A stretch of 64,000 nucleotides of DNA from Nocardia salmonicida NBRC 13393 (GTDB taxonomy: Bacteria > Actinomycetota > Actinomycetes > Mycobacteriales > Mycobacteriaceae): NCBI RefSeq assembly GCF_001613085.1, contig NZ_BDBR01000002.1, forward strand, positions 62,001 through 126,000. Reading direction: 5' to 3'. The stretch's first letter is position 1. Every line of letters begins with the position of its first letter. The notes beneath the pieces are model-generated. The model was not told where the DNA came from. It did not search any database and saw only the letters and a program-made list of their open reading frames with translations. Below, piece after piece: positions 51,579 through 60,774 of this stretch. A program made the translations under genes and the position numbers.

Positions 51579-52381
51579 GCCCACGCCTCCTCGCCGGCCA
51601 GGGTGGTCCGGTGCAGCTCGCGTTCGGAGGACGCCTGGTAGGGCAACGCCCGGTGCAGGATTCCGGTGTTGTCCCAGATCACCAGGTCGCCGACGGACCA
51701 GTCATGGGTGTAGCCGAAGCGCTCCTGCGTCGACCAGTCGAGCAACTCGTCCAGCAGCGCCCGACCTTCCCCGGGATCCATGCCGACGATGTGATCGGCC
51801 GTGGCGCCGATCACCAGGGACTTGCGGCCGTCCGCGCGCTCCCAGACCAGGGCCGTCTCGTGGGAGGGCTGGGTACGCCAGTCGGCGACCTGTTCGGGTG
51901 TCGGGTCAGGGTGCACCAGTCGCTGCGACGCTTCGAAGCTGTGCACCACCCGTAGCCCCTCGTAGCGCTTGCGGTCCGCTTCGGGGAGGTTCTCGTAGGC
52001 GGCATAGGTGCTGGCGAACTGGGTGCCGCCGCCTTCCATGGCGACATGGCGAGCGGTGAGCACGGTGGCCTTGGCCGGCACCTCGTTGGTGGTGTCGTCG
52101 ATGTGCCAGAAGAACGTGCCCTCCAGGTATTTGGCCGCCCGGTTCTTCGCGGGATCGAGGGTGATCGTGAAGATCTCCCGGCCGCCGGGGGCCAACACCG
52201 TGCCCAGCTCGCGGCAGAACGCGAGTTGCGCGTCGTCGTCGAGGTGCAGACCGCGCACGACCAGCACACCGCGCCATTTCAGTGCCTCGAGGCACCGGCT
52301 GACCACCGTCTCGTCGTGCAGATCGGCGACGCCCGTGACTTCCACCCCGATCGTGGGACGCAGCGCTGTAGTGTGGATCAC
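51575..52381 (-). CDS. TauD/TfdA-type Fe(II)/2-oxoglutarate dioxygenase (copy 2)
   Basis: 2-oxoglutarate-dependent dioxygenase of 268 residues. Iron ligands H93-x-D95 lie in FFWHIDDT; the C-terminal ELHRTTLAGEE region probably supplies the distal His and the 2OG arginine. WSVGDLVIWDN and SFEASQRL are shared with copy 1 at 2929. GTG 52381 follows GGGAG. A TetR-type palindrome lies at 52402, so this is the first gene of the long P450 operon. Confidence 0.88.
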   Translation of the reverse strand: MIHTTALRPTIGVEVTGVADLHDETVVSRCLEALKWRGVLVVRGLHLDDDAQLAFCRELGTVLAPGGREIFTITLDPAKNRAAKYLEGTFFWHIDDTTNEVPAKATVLTARHVAMEGGGTQFASTYAAYENLPEADRKRYEGLRVVHSFEASQRLVHPDPTPEQVADWRTQPSHETALVWERADGRKSLVIGATADHIVGMDPGEGRALLDELLDWSTQERFGYTHDWSVGDLVIWDNTGILHRALPYQASSERELHRTTLAGEEAWA

Positions 52382-52401
52382 AAGAATCTCCCTTCCAGTT
52401 G

Positions 52402-52418
52402 CGAGAACCGTACTCTCG
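52402..52418. promoter_or_regulatory. Probable TetR operator, site 3
   Basis: CGAGAACCGTACTCTCG, arms CGAGA/TCTCG with the same 17-base register as the other sites (12 of 17 bases equal to the site at 61986). It lies 21 bases upstream of the TauD start. Confidence 0.6.
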
Positions 52419-52530
52419 CCGAGAGTTACTCCGCAAGGCCTGATATTCCCCTTCTTGGCGAGTGGCCTGCTGCTGATCGGGGTGTCGTCGCGGCATTCGG
52501 CTGATACGCGACACGGTCTATGGATATATT

Positions 52531-52559
52531 GTTCTCTTGAAGAGAGAATCACATTTCCA
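52531..52559. promoter_or_regulatory. Probable TetR operator, site 4
   Basis: AGAGAATCACATTTCCA (52543-52559) matches TGAGAATCATATTCTCA with a degenerate right arm. It overlaps another inverted repeat, TTCTCT-TGAAG-AGAGAA (52532-52548). It lies just upstream of the aldehyde dehydrogenase gene at 52580. Confidence 0.55.
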
Positions 52560-52579
52560 ACGCTCAGCGAGGAGACGGG

Positions 52580-54097
52580 ATGTCATCCCAGGACACGGAC
52601 TCGGTCGGCGCGTCGGCGCCGACCACGGCAGTCACCAAGCGGCTTCTGATAGACGGAGAGCTGGTCGAGGCGGAACAGACGTTCGCCTCGCTCAATCCCG
52701 CGACCGGCGAGGTGTACGGCTACGCCCCCGAGGCCACGCTCGAACAGACCGAGGCGGCCATCGTGGCCGCCCGTCGAGCCTTCGACACCACCACCTGGTC
52801 GACCGATGCCGCGTTCAGGGCCCACTGCCTCGGCCAACTCCATGGGGCACTGCTCGACAACGTGGAGGACCTGCGCGAGCTGACCATCGCCGAGGTCGGC
52901 GCCACCCGGCGGCTCACCCACGGCAATCAGCTCGACTTCCCGATCGAGATCGCTCGCTACTACGCCGATCTCCTGCCCGCGTACGCGTTGACCGAGGAAC
53001 TCGGCGAGCTCGAGATCCGCGGTGAGCGCCACCGGCGCTGGATCGAAAAGGAAGCCGCCGGAGTCGTTTCGGCGATCGTGGCCTACAACTACCCGCACCA
53101 GTTGGCCCTGGCCAAACTCATGCCCGCCCTGGCCGCCGGCTGCACGGTCGTACTCAAGGCCGCCCCCGACACCCCCTTGGCCACGCTCGCGCTCGGGGAA
53201 CTGATCGCCGAGCACACCGACATTCCGCCCGGCGTGGTGAACGTGTTGTCGGCCGCCGATGTCGCGGTCGGCAAACTGATGACCACCCATCCTGACGTGG
53301 ACCTGATCACCTTCACCGGCTCCACCCCGGTCGGGCGCCAGATCATGGCGGCGGCGAGTGAATCGCTCAAGCGGGTTTTCCTCGAGCTGGGCGGCAAATC
53401 CGCCATGGTCCTGCTCGATGACGCCGACTTCGCCACCACGGCCGTCTTCGCCGCGTTCACCATCTGCACGCACGCCGGACAGGGCTGCGCGCTCACCTCC
53501 CGGCTGCTGGTACCGCGGGCCCGCCACGACGAGATCGTCGAACTGGTCGCCACCAATCTCGGCTGGGTCAGCAGCGGCGACCCCAGTGACCCGAAAACGT
53601 ATATGGGGCCATTGATCAGCGCCAAACAGCGCGACAAGGTGCACGGCCTGGTCGACCGGGCGGTCGCCGCCGGAGCCACGCTGGTCACCGGTGGTACGAA
53701 GGTCGACCCGGGCTTCTTCTACGCGCCGACTCTGCTCGCCGGCGTCGACCCCGACAGCGAGATCGCCCAGGAAGAGGTTTTCGGACCGGTGCTGGTTGTG
53801 ATTCCCTACGACGATGACGACGATGCCGTGCGCATCGCCAACAATTCGATCTACGGCCTCTCCGGTGCGATCTTCAGCGCCGATGCCGACCGTGCGCTCG
53901 CGCTCGCCCGGCGGATCCGCAGCGGTACGTTCAGCATCAACGGTGGTAACTACTTCTCGCCGGACGCCCCGTTCGGCGGTTTCAAGCAGTCGGGAATCGG
54001 CAGAGAGAGCGGCGTCGCCGGGCTCGAGGAATTCCTGGAGAGCAAGACCTACGCCGCAGTAGTCGGGTTGAGCGAAGCGTCGGGCGGGGCCGAGTAG
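52580..54097 (+). CDS. Aldehyde dehydrogenase (NAD(P)+)
   Basis: Aldehyde dehydrogenase of 505 residues. N170 in VAYNYPHQ, E269 in LELGGKSAM and nucleophile C303 in HAGQGCALTS. The Asn-Tyr-Pro in place of the usual PWNxP is a small deviation. ATG 52580 follows GAGGAGACGGG. It diverges from the TauD operon and is followed by a CoA transferase, so an aldehyde formed by oxidation would become an acid and then a CoA ester. Confidence 0.92.
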   Translation: MSSQDTDSVGASAPTTAVTKRLLIDGELVEAEQTFASLNPATGEVYGYAPEATLEQTEAAIVAARRAFDTTTWSTDAAFRAHCLGQLHGALLDNVEDLRELTIAEVGATRRLTHGNQLDFPIEIARYYADLLPAYALTEELGELEIRGERHRRWIEKEAAGVVSAIVAYNYPHQLALAKLMPALAAGCTVVLKAAPDTPLATLALGELIAEHTDIPPGVVNVLSAADVAVGKLMTTHPDVDLITFTGSTPVGRQIMAAASESLKRVFLELGGKSAMVLLDDADFATTAVFAAFTICTHAGQGCALTSRLLVPRARHDEIVELVATNLGWVSSGDPSDPKTYMGPLISAKQRDKVHGLVDRAVAAGATLVTGGTKVDPGFFYAPTLLAGVDPDSEIAQEEVFGPVLVVIPYDDDDDAVRIANNSIYGLSGAIFSADADRALALARRIRSGTFSINGGNYFSPDAPFGGFKQSGIGRESGVAGLEEFLESKTYAAVVGLSEASGGAE

Positions 54098-55302
54098 TGC
54101 GGCCGCTGGAGGGAATTCGCGTACTCGAGGTCGCGATGTACGGCTTCGTGCCGTCGGCGGGAGCGGTGCTGGCCGATTGGGGCGCCGATGTCATCAAGGT
54201 CGAACACGCGGTCACTGGCGATCCGCAACGCGGCCTTCGACAGATCGGGCGCTTCCGGGTCGACGGTGACCCCAATCCCAATGTCGAACATGCCAATCGG
54301 GGCAAACGCAGCATCGGCGTCGACATGTCGGTGCCAGAGGGGCGCGAGGTTATCCACGAGCTCGTCCGTGGTGCGGATGTGTTCCTCACCAGCTTTCTGC
54401 CCCAGGCGCGCACGAAATTCGGGATCGACGTGGACGACATCCGCGCCGTGAACCCGAAGATCGTCTACGCCCGCGGCAGTGCGCTCGGCCCACGCGGCGC
54501 GGAGTCGGACAAGGGCGGGTTCGACATGACCGCCTTCTGGTGCCGCGGTGCGGTCGCCGCCACCATCACCCCGCCGGGCACCGAGGGCATGATCTCGCCG
54601 CCGGGACCCGCCTTCGGCGACACCATCTCCGGGACGAACCTCGCGGGGGGTATCGCGGCCGCGCTGCTCAAGCGGGAACGCACGGGCGAGCCGTCGGTGG
54701 TCGATGTCTCGCTGCTCGGCAGCGGCCTGTGGGCGCTGGGCCACACCATCGCCCTCTCGGCGCATCTCGGGCAGCCGATGGTGGCACCGGTGCCGGGCGC
54801 CCATGGCGCGCCGACCAATCCGCTCTCGGGCCTGTACGCCACGGCGGACGGTCGCTACCTGTCGCTGGTGATGTTGCAGCCCACCAAATTCTGGGCTGAT
54901 GTGTGCCGCCATATCGGTCGTCCGGAGCTGGCGGCTGACCCCCGGTTCGGCACCGCCGCGGATATCGCGGCCAATACGCAGGAAGCTGTGGTGATCCTGC
55001 GGGAGGCGTTCGCGAGCGCAACCCTCGCCGAGTGGACCCAGCGTCTGACCACCCTGTCCGGACCGTGGGCGCCGGTGCAGGACAGCCTGCAGGTCGGCGA
55101 CGACCCGCAGATCCGGGCCAACGAATACCTGGTACGAGCCGGTGAGCTCGAATTGGTCTCCAACCCGGTGCAATTCGACGTCACCGCGCCCGAGTTGGCG
55201 CCCGGCCCCGAGTTCGCCGCGCAGACCGAGGAGATCCTCCTCGAACTCGGGCTGGACTGGGAACGGGTCATCGCCCTCAAGACAGCGGGCGCGATCACCT
55301 AG
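54097..55302 (+). CDS. CaiB/BaiF family (class III) CoA transferase
   Basis: Class III CoA transferase of 401 residues. LEVAMYGFVPSAGAVLADWG, the NRGKRSIGVDMS segment and FGDTISGTNLAGG are typical; the aspartate nucleophile is probably D143 in GGFDMTAFW. GTG 54097 overlaps the aldehyde dehydrogenase stop by one base. The C-terminal GLDWERVIALKTAGAIT is the normal ending that the other CaiB gene at 26642 lacks. Confidence 0.9.
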   Translation: MRPLEGIRVLEVAMYGFVPSAGAVLADWGADVIKVEHAVTGDPQRGLRQIGRFRVDGDPNPNVEHANRGKRSIGVDMSVPEGREVIHELVRGADVFLTSFLPQARTKFGIDVDDIRAVNPKIVYARGSALGPRGAESDKGGFDMTAFWCRGAVAATITPPGTEGMISPPGPAFGDTISGTNLAGGIAAALLKRERTGEPSVVDVSLLGSGLWALGHTIALSAHLGQPMVAPVPGAHGAPTNPLSGLYATADGRYLSLVMLQPTKFWADVCRHIGRPELAADPRFGTAADIAANTQEAVVILREAFASATLAEWTQRLTTLSGPWAPVQDSLQVGDDPQIRANEYLVRAGELELVSNPVQFDVTAPELAPGPEFAAQTEEILLELGLDWERVIALKTAGAIT

Positions 55303-55308
55303 GGCAAT

Positions 55309-55340
55309 CTCCGGCGGCGGCCGCTCGGTCGCCGCCGGAG
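55309..55340. terminator. Bidirectional terminator
   Basis: CTCCGGCGGCG (55309-55319) pairs with CGCCGCCGGAG (55330-55340), perfect 11-base stem with a 10-base loop. It lies in the 42-base gap between two convergent genes. Confidence 0.8.
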
Positions 55341-55344
55341 CCCT

Positions 55345-56592
55345 CTAACGGCCGTGCTGGACCTGATCGAACGGCAGACCCCGGTCGGCGGCCGCCTCGC
55401 GGGGCATGCCGAGTACCCGCTCGCTGATGATGTTGCGAGCCATCTCGGTGCTGCCGCCGGCCAGACTCCATGCCTGCCGCATCAGGTAGTCCTGTCCGGC
55501 CCGGCCTGCTCCGGCGTCCTCGACGTCGGCACCGGTGGCGGCCGCGGCGCCCGCGATCCGCACCGCCATATCGGCTTGCAGCCACGAATTCTGGGCGCTG
55601 AACAGGCGGACCATCGATCCGGCCGCGGGCACGAGCGCCCCGGCCGCGATGCCGCGGGTCACGCGGGCGATCAGCTGATCGTGCACCATGTTCAGCGCCC
55701 GCGCCTCGCCGATGTCTTCCCTGACCCGAGGATCGTCCAACTGTCCGGTCCGTCTTGCCAATTCGATGAGCGCGGACACGTCGCGCCCACTGTGGGTCTG
55801 GACACCGCTGGCGTAGGGCGACGCGCCTCCGACCGCGCTGCGCTCGTGGCTCAGCAGCCGGTTCGCGGTCGCCCAGCCCGCGTCGACCTCGCCGAGCACC
55901 GCATCGGCGGGCAGCACGACATCGTCGAAGAATTCCTGGCAGAACTCCTGCGACCCGTCGACCTGGGTGATCCGCTGGACGGTGACACCCGGCGCGTGTA
56001 CCGGAACCAGGAACATGGTGAGCCCGGCGTGTTTGGGCACCCCCCAGTCCGTGCGGGCCAGGCACAGACCGTAGTCGGCGGCGTAGGCCCCTGAGCTCCA
56101 GATCTTGGCGCCGTTGAGAACCCAGGTATCGCCCCTGCGTTCGGCGCGGGTGGTCAGTCCGGCCAGGTCCGAGCCACCACGCGGTTCGGACAGGAATTGC
56201 ACGAGCAGTTCCTCACCACGCAGCACCGCCGAGAGATGGGTGCGCTTCTGTTCCTCGCTGCCGATGTCCAGAATCGTCGGCGCGCAGATGGTCAGGGTCG
56301 GGATGTTGAGTGCCAGGGGCATTTCGTAGGCGCGCGACTCCTCGCTGAACACCCGCTGATGCGCGGGCGTCAGGCCGAGCCCGCCGTACTCCTTCGGAAA
56401 GCAGATCCCCGCGAAGCCACCGTCGTACAGGACGCGTTGCAGCTGTTTGGCGCGTTGCCAGGAGGCCTCGGACTTACTGGTCTCTCCGTGCTGGTTCGGT
56501 GGTGCGGGCGTGAGGTTGTCCGACAACCACCGTCGGGCGCGAACGCGGAACTCGTCGACGGGCTCGAGATCGGCGGTGCTCTGTTCGGTCAT
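55345..56592 (-). CDS. Acyl-CoA dehydrogenase, alpha subunit (pair 4)
   Basis: FAD acyl-CoA dehydrogenase of 415 residues. VQFLSEPRGGSDLAGL and AGGSTEMARNIISERVLGMP are the signatures; candidate catalytic base E250 in LSHERSAV. A longer helical C-terminal domain accounts for the extra length. ATG 56592 overlaps the beta-subunit stop (ATGA). Last gene of the minus operon that starts at 61964. Confidence 0.9.
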   Translation of the reverse strand: MTEQSTADLEPVDEFRVRARRWLSDNLTPAPPNQHGETSKSEASWQRAKQLQRVLYDGGFAGICFPKEYGGLGLTPAHQRVFSEESRAYEMPLALNIPTLTICAPTILDIGSEEQKRTHLSAVLRGEELLVQFLSEPRGGSDLAGLTTRAERRGDTWVLNGAKIWSSGAYAADYGLCLARTDWGVPKHAGLTMFLVPVHAPGVTVQRITQVDGSQEFCQEFFDDVVLPADAVLGEVDAGWATANRLLSHERSAVGGASPYASGVQTHSGRDVSALIELARRTGQLDDPRVREDIGEARALNMVHDQLIARVTRGIAAGALVPAAGSMVRLFSAQNSWLQADMAVRIAGAAAATGADVEDAGAGRAGQDYLMRQAWSLAGGSTEMARNIISERVLGMPREAAADRGLPFDQVQHGR

Positions 56593-57722
56593 GCGACCTT
56601 CCTGTCCAGGAGATCGGTGAGGCGACGCCGATGCTCCTCCGGCGTTCCGTACAACGCGCGTCCGAGGGTGACCCGCCGCAGGTAGAGATGGATATCGTGT
56701 TCCCAGGTCACCCCGATGCCGCCGTGGATTTGCACGCAATCCTGGAGCAGGCCGGGGGCGACAGCGCCGATATAGGACTTCGCGACGCTGACGGCCTCGG
56801 CGGTTCTGGTCGGGTCGCCGTGGAAGGAGTTGGCAGCGGCCCACGCGGTGGCACAGCACGCTTCGAGTGAGGTCTTGTGTTCTGCCGCACGATGTTTGAG
56901 CGCCTGATAGGACGCCAATTGCCGACCGAAGGTGTAGCGGTCCGACATCCACTGCAGGGTCAGTTCGAAGGCGTGCTCGGCCGCGCCGGTCGACTCCGCG
57001 GCGGTGAGCGCGGCGGCGACCTGCACCTGGGTATCCAGTGCCGCGGCGGTCTCGCCCGGATAGCGCTGGACCACCGCGTCTTCGCCGACCACGACGTCGA
57101 CGAAGGAGACCTTCGCGGTGCGGCGTACGAGGTCGAGCGTCCAGGTCGGGATGACGGTGACACCGGGTGCGTCGGCGGCGATCAGGACCTGGACCGGTCC
57201 GTCGGGACCGCGGGCCGACACCAGGAACACGTCCGCCTGATCACCGCACTCCACCCGGTCCTTGACACCGGAGATCCGGAAGCCGGTGCCCTCCGGCACC
57301 GCAAGGGTGTCGACCGCCGCGGCTTCCAGTCCGTGCCCCGGCTCGTAATGTGCCCAGGCGGCGATGGTTTCACCACTGCACACCGTGGCGAGCAGGTCCA
57401 CGAAGCGGTTCTGCTCCCTGACCAGGGAGGTCAGCACCGCACTCGTGGTGACGAGCGGGCCCGGTGCGCAGGCCCGCCCGAACTCCATCGCGACCAGTGC
57501 GAGGTCGGCCATCGGCACCGCCGAAACCGATCCGCCGCCGAGCCGCTCCGGGACCAGCGGTGCGGTCCAACCCAGTTCGGCACCTTGCCGCCACCACTCG
57601 CGGTCGAACCCGACGCCGGACGCGGCGAGGCCGCGCACGACGTCGAGGGGAACGGATTTCGCGAGGAATTCGCGGGTGGTCGAGCGAAACAACCGCTGGT
57701 CACCGGAGAGCTCGAAGTCCAT
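56589..57722 (-). CDS. Acyl-CoA dehydrogenase, beta subunit (pair 4)
   Basis: A 377-residue acyl-CoA dehydrogenase subunit. MDFELSGDQRLFRSTTREFL is a typical start; SDRYTFGRQLASYQALKHRAAE and QIHGGIGVTWEHDIHLYLRR follow. The residue matching the alpha-subunit catalytic Glu lies in a divergent stretch (AAESTGAAEHAF), so the partner at 55345 is the more likely catalytic chain. ATG overlaps the small-protein stop by one base. Confidence 0.88.
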   Translation of the reverse strand: MDFELSGDQRLFRSTTREFLAKSVPLDVVRGLAASGVGFDREWWRQGAELGWTAPLVPERLGGGSVSAVPMADLALVAMEFGRACAPGPLVTTSAVLTSLVREQNRFVDLLATVCSGETIAAWAHYEPGHGLEAAAVDTLAVPEGTGFRISGVKDRVECGDQADVFLVSARGPDGPVQVLIAADAPGVTVIPTWTLDLVRRTAKVSFVDVVVGEDAVVQRYPGETAAALDTQVQVAAALTAAESTGAAEHAFELTLQWMSDRYTFGRQLASYQALKHRAAEHKTSLEACCATAWAAANSFHGDPTRTAEAVSVAKSYIGAVAPGLLQDCVQIHGGIGVTWEHDIHLYLRRVTLGRALYGTPEEHRRRLTDLLDRKVA

Positions 57723-58024
57723 CAGAGTGATTCCCAGACAGTCACTTTCATGGCCGCCGGGTCGATGGCCGGGCTGAGCTGGATGCGCCCGTCAGCGGAG
57801 CGGGCCTGGATTTCCTTCAGCACCGGACCGGCGTCGCCGTCGATATCGTAGTCGGCCAGATAGGCGAATTCCGGGGGCTGCCCGCCTACCGGTTGGGCGC
57901 GAAATCGGTTGCAGGACTTGACCCCGGGTATCGCCAGCATGTCGGGGATGTGGACCTCGGTGTACCAGGTGTTGTATTCCTCGTCCATGCCCGCGCGCGG
58001 ACTGGAGAAAACGATCAGGTGCAT
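57722..58024 (-). CDS. Small EthD-like dimeric alpha/beta-barrel protein
   Basis: A 100-residue protein. EYNTWYTEVHIPDMLAIPGV and the following RFRAQP are typical of stand-alone dimeric alpha/beta-barrel (EthD/DUF-type) proteins, some of which act as cyclases, isomerases or monooxygenases without cofactor. ATG 58024 follows AAGGACGC. Its place between an amidohydrolase and acyl-CoA dehydrogenases suggests a specific pathway step rather than housekeeping. Confidence 0.78.
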   Translation of the reverse strand: MHLIVFSSPRAGMDEEYNTWYTEVHIPDMLAIPGVKSCNRFRAQPVGGQPPEFAYLADYDIDGDAGPVLKEIQARSADGRIQLSPAIDPAAMKVTVWESL

Positions 58025-58059
58025 GACAGCGTCCTTCGGTTGTTCGGTTGTTCGGGTGA

Positions 58060-59316
58060 TCAGCTGATGTGCTGGGCGGCATAGCGTTCGGCCCATTCCG
58101 CGCGAGGCCGGATGGTCAGGTCGACATCGCGGGCCTTGTTCCGCAGTGCCGCGACCGTCGCCTCCTCGCGGGAAATGTGGGTGAAGGGATCCCAGTTGAG
58201 GAATCGGCAGGCGTTCTGCCAGGTGATCTGATGGATGTCGCTGTCATCGGCGCCGGCGCTGGTGAGTTCTTCCAGGACGAATTCCGGGGCATCGGGAAAC
58301 AGTGAGTCCGAATGCGGGTAGTCGCACTCCCACGCGATGATGTCGATGCCGATCTCGTGGCGCATCTTGAGCGAATTGCGGTCGGTGACATAGCAGGCCA
58401 TGACGTGCTCGCGGAACACATCGCTCGGCATCCGGCCGCCGAAGTCGCGGCGCAGCCATTTCTGATTGGTGTAGTGGCGGTCGGAGCGGTCGAGGTAGAA
58501 CGGAATCCACCCGATCCCACCTTCGGACAGCGCGACCTTGAGACCGGGATAGGTACGCAGCGCCGGACCCCACAGCAGATCCTGGATCGCGATCTGGGAC
58601 ACCGTCGGCGCGAGGCACATGAGGTTGTCGATCGGCGCGTTCGGCGCCAAACGCAGCGCCCCGAAACCCTGTCCGATGTGCAGGTTCATCACCAGCCCGG
58701 TATCGGCGAGCGCGGCCCAGACCGGGCCCCAGTACTCGCCGTCGTGATAGGAGGGCAGTCCGTCGATGTGGGGGAGTTCGGGCATGGTGACGCCACGGAA
58801 TCCTTTGGCGGCCACCCGGTTGATCTCGGCGACGGCCAGCGCCGGTTCCCACAGCGGGAGAATGGCATTCGGAATGAACCGGCCGGGGTAGGTGGCGCAC
58901 CATTCATCGATGTGCCAGTCGTTGTAGGCGGAGATCACCGCGATGGTGATCTCGTCCTTGAACTGGCTCAGGTGTCCGGCGCTGAAGCCGGCGAAGGTCG
59001 GAAAGCACATCGAGGACAGGATGCCGTTGGCATTCATGTCCGCCACCCGGCTGTGGATGTCGTAGACCCCCGGACGCATCTCGGCGTAGCGGGCCGGATT
59101 CTTGTCCCACTCTTCCTTCGGCCACCCCACCACCGCGTTCAAGCCGGTGACACCCACCGGCTTACCTCGATAGACCCACTGATCGACGCCCTGGTCGTTG
59201 GTGATCAGTTTCGGGATGTACTCGGCGTGCTTCTTGGGCGTGTGCCGGGCGAACATATCGGCAGGCTCGACCACATGGTCATCGATGCTGACCAGGATCA
59301 TGTCGGTGAAGTTCAT
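58060..59316 (-). CDS. Amidohydrolase-family (ACMSD-like) protein, copy 2
   Basis: TIM-barrel metal-dependent hydrolase/decarboxylase of 418 residues (amidohydrolase 2 family). The metal-binding start motif DDHVVEP has D12 and H14; MNLHIGQGF, the SEGGIGWIPFYLDR stretch and ECDYPHSDS with the catalytic Asp are also present. Relatives decarboxylate or hydrolyse ring-derived acids. It shares its operon with a second, divergent member at 60771. Confidence 0.88.
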   Translation of the reverse strand: MNFTDMILVSIDDHVVEPADMFARHTPKKHAEYIPKLITNDQGVDQWVYRGKPVGVTGLNAVVGWPKEEWDKNPARYAEMRPGVYDIHSRVADMNANGILSSMCFPTFAGFSAGHLSQFKDEITIAVISAYNDWHIDEWCATYPGRFIPNAILPLWEPALAVAEINRVAAKGFRGVTMPELPHIDGLPSYHDGEYWGPVWAALADTGLVMNLHIGQGFGALRLAPNAPIDNLMCLAPTVSQIAIQDLLWGPALRTYPGLKVALSEGGIGWIPFYLDRSDRHYTNQKWLRRDFGGRMPSDVFREHVMACYVTDRNSLKMRHEIGIDIIAWECDYPHSDSLFPDAPEFVLEELTSAGADDSDIHQITWQNACRFLNWDPFTHISREEATVAALRNKARDVDLTIRPRAEWAERYAAQHIS

Positions 59317-59346
59317 GGAGGGTTCCTCGGAGTCAGGCGAATACGG

Positions 59347-60774
59347 TTAACGCAGTTGGTCTTTCATGACCTTGCCGGTGGCGTTGAGCGGTAACTCGTC
59401 GAGGAACCGCACGGATCGGGGTGCCTTGAATCCGGCCATCCGATCGCGGGCCCACGACACCAGTTCCGCCTCCGACACCGGGCTTTTCGCGACGACGAAG
59501 GCACGGCCGACCTGTCCGAGCCGCTCGTCGGGCACGCCGACCACAGCGACCTGGGCCACGGCGGGGTGCTCGAGCAGGAAGGCCTCGACCTCGGCGGGAT
59601 AGGCATTGAAGCCGCCGACGATGAACATGTCCTTCTTGCGCCCGTTGATCCGCAAGCGGCCGTCCAGGTCGAGACTGCCGAGGTCGCCGGTGTGCAGCCA
59701 GCCGTCGGCATCGATGGTCGCCGTGGTCGCGTCCGGATCGTCGAAATAGCCCTGCATGACGGAGTATCCGCGGACGAGCACTTCGCCGTCCTCGGCGATG
59801 CGCACCTCCACACCGTCACACGGGGTTCCCACGGTGGTCGCGACCTGCTCGAAGCTGTCGCCGGGACGGGATGCCGTCGCGGTTCCGGCTTCGGTGAGCC
59901 CGTAGCCGGTCATGATCGACTGGAACGGCAGTTCGGTCTTGACCCGCCGGATCAGTTCGACCGGAATATCGGCGGCCCCGGTGACCGCGGTCCGCAAGGA
60001 CGACAGATCGTGGGTATCGGGAGCGTCGAGCAGGGCGTGATACAGGGTGGGTGGCCCGGGGAGCATCGTCACCCGTTCACGTTCGACGAGTTCGAGCACC
60101 CGATCGATCTCGAACACCGGCACCGGCAGGATGGTGGCGCCGCGGATCAGCGAGCTGATCACCCCCGCCTTGTAGCCGAAGGTGTGGAAGAACGGGTTGA
60201 CGATCAGATAGCGGTCACCCTCGCGCAGGTCGGCCAGATCGCACCATTCCGAGTACAGCCGCAGGGTCTGCCGATGATTCATCATCACGCCCTTGGGGCG
60301 ACCCGTGGTGCCCGAGGTGTAGATGATGTCGGCGATGTCGGTGCCGTTCATCGTCCGTTCGAAAGGCTTACCGCTGGCAAGGAAGTCCGATTTCAGATCG
60401 ATCACCGGGACGCCCTGCGGGCCCGTGTAGTCCGTCCCGAGGAAGCCCTGCTGCACCAACAGCAGCTCGGCGCCGCTGCGCCGCACGACGTCGGCGGCTT
60501 CCTCGGCCTTGAATCGGGTGTTGATCGGTACCAGCACGCCCCCCGCGGTGACCAGCCCGAACGCGGCGATGATCCACTCGGCCGAGTTGGGCGCCCAGAT
60601 CGCCGCCCGATCGCCCTTCTCGATGCCCGCGGCCGCGAACGCGCCCGCGGCCCTGCGCACTCGGTTCGCGAGGTCGGTGAAGCTCAACCGCAGTGGTCCG
60701 TCGACGATCGCTTCGGCATCCCCGAAGCGATCGCCGGCGCTCAGGACCATCTGCGGGATGGTCTCCCATGTCAT
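59347..60774 (-). CDS. Acyl-CoA ligase (AMP-forming), FadD3-like
   Basis: Class I ligase of 475 residues. IIYTSGTTGRPKGVMMNH is the P-loop, GYGLTEAGTATA the A5 motif, HTGDLGSLDLDGRLRINGRK the hinge and LPLNATGKVMKDQL the catalytic-lysine end. The compact length and motif text resemble FadD3, which activates a steroid-derived dicyclic acid in mycobacteria, but the substrate here is unproven. Start ATG overlaps the amidohydrolase stop (ATGA). Confidence 0.88.
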   Translation of the reverse strand: MTWETIPQMVLSAGDRFGDAEAIVDGPLRLSFTDLANRVRRAAGAFAAAGIEKGDRAAIWAPNSAEWIIAAFGLVTAGGVLVPINTRFKAEEAADVVRRSGAELLLVQQGFLGTDYTGPQGVPVIDLKSDFLASGKPFERTMNGTDIADIIYTSGTTGRPKGVMMNHRQTLRLYSEWCDLADLREGDRYLIVNPFFHTFGYKAGVISSLIRGATILPVPVFEIDRVLELVERERVTMLPGPPTLYHALLDAPDTHDLSSLRTAVTGAADIPVELIRRVKTELPFQSIMTGYGLTEAGTATASRPGDSFEQVATTVGTPCDGVEVRIAEDGEVLVRGYSVMQGYFDDPDATTATIDADGWLHTGDLGSLDLDGRLRINGRKKDMFIVGGFNAYPAEVEAFLLEHPAVAQVAVVGVPDERLGQVGRAFVVAKSPVSEAELVSWARDRMAGFKAPRSVRFLDELPLNATGKVMKDQLR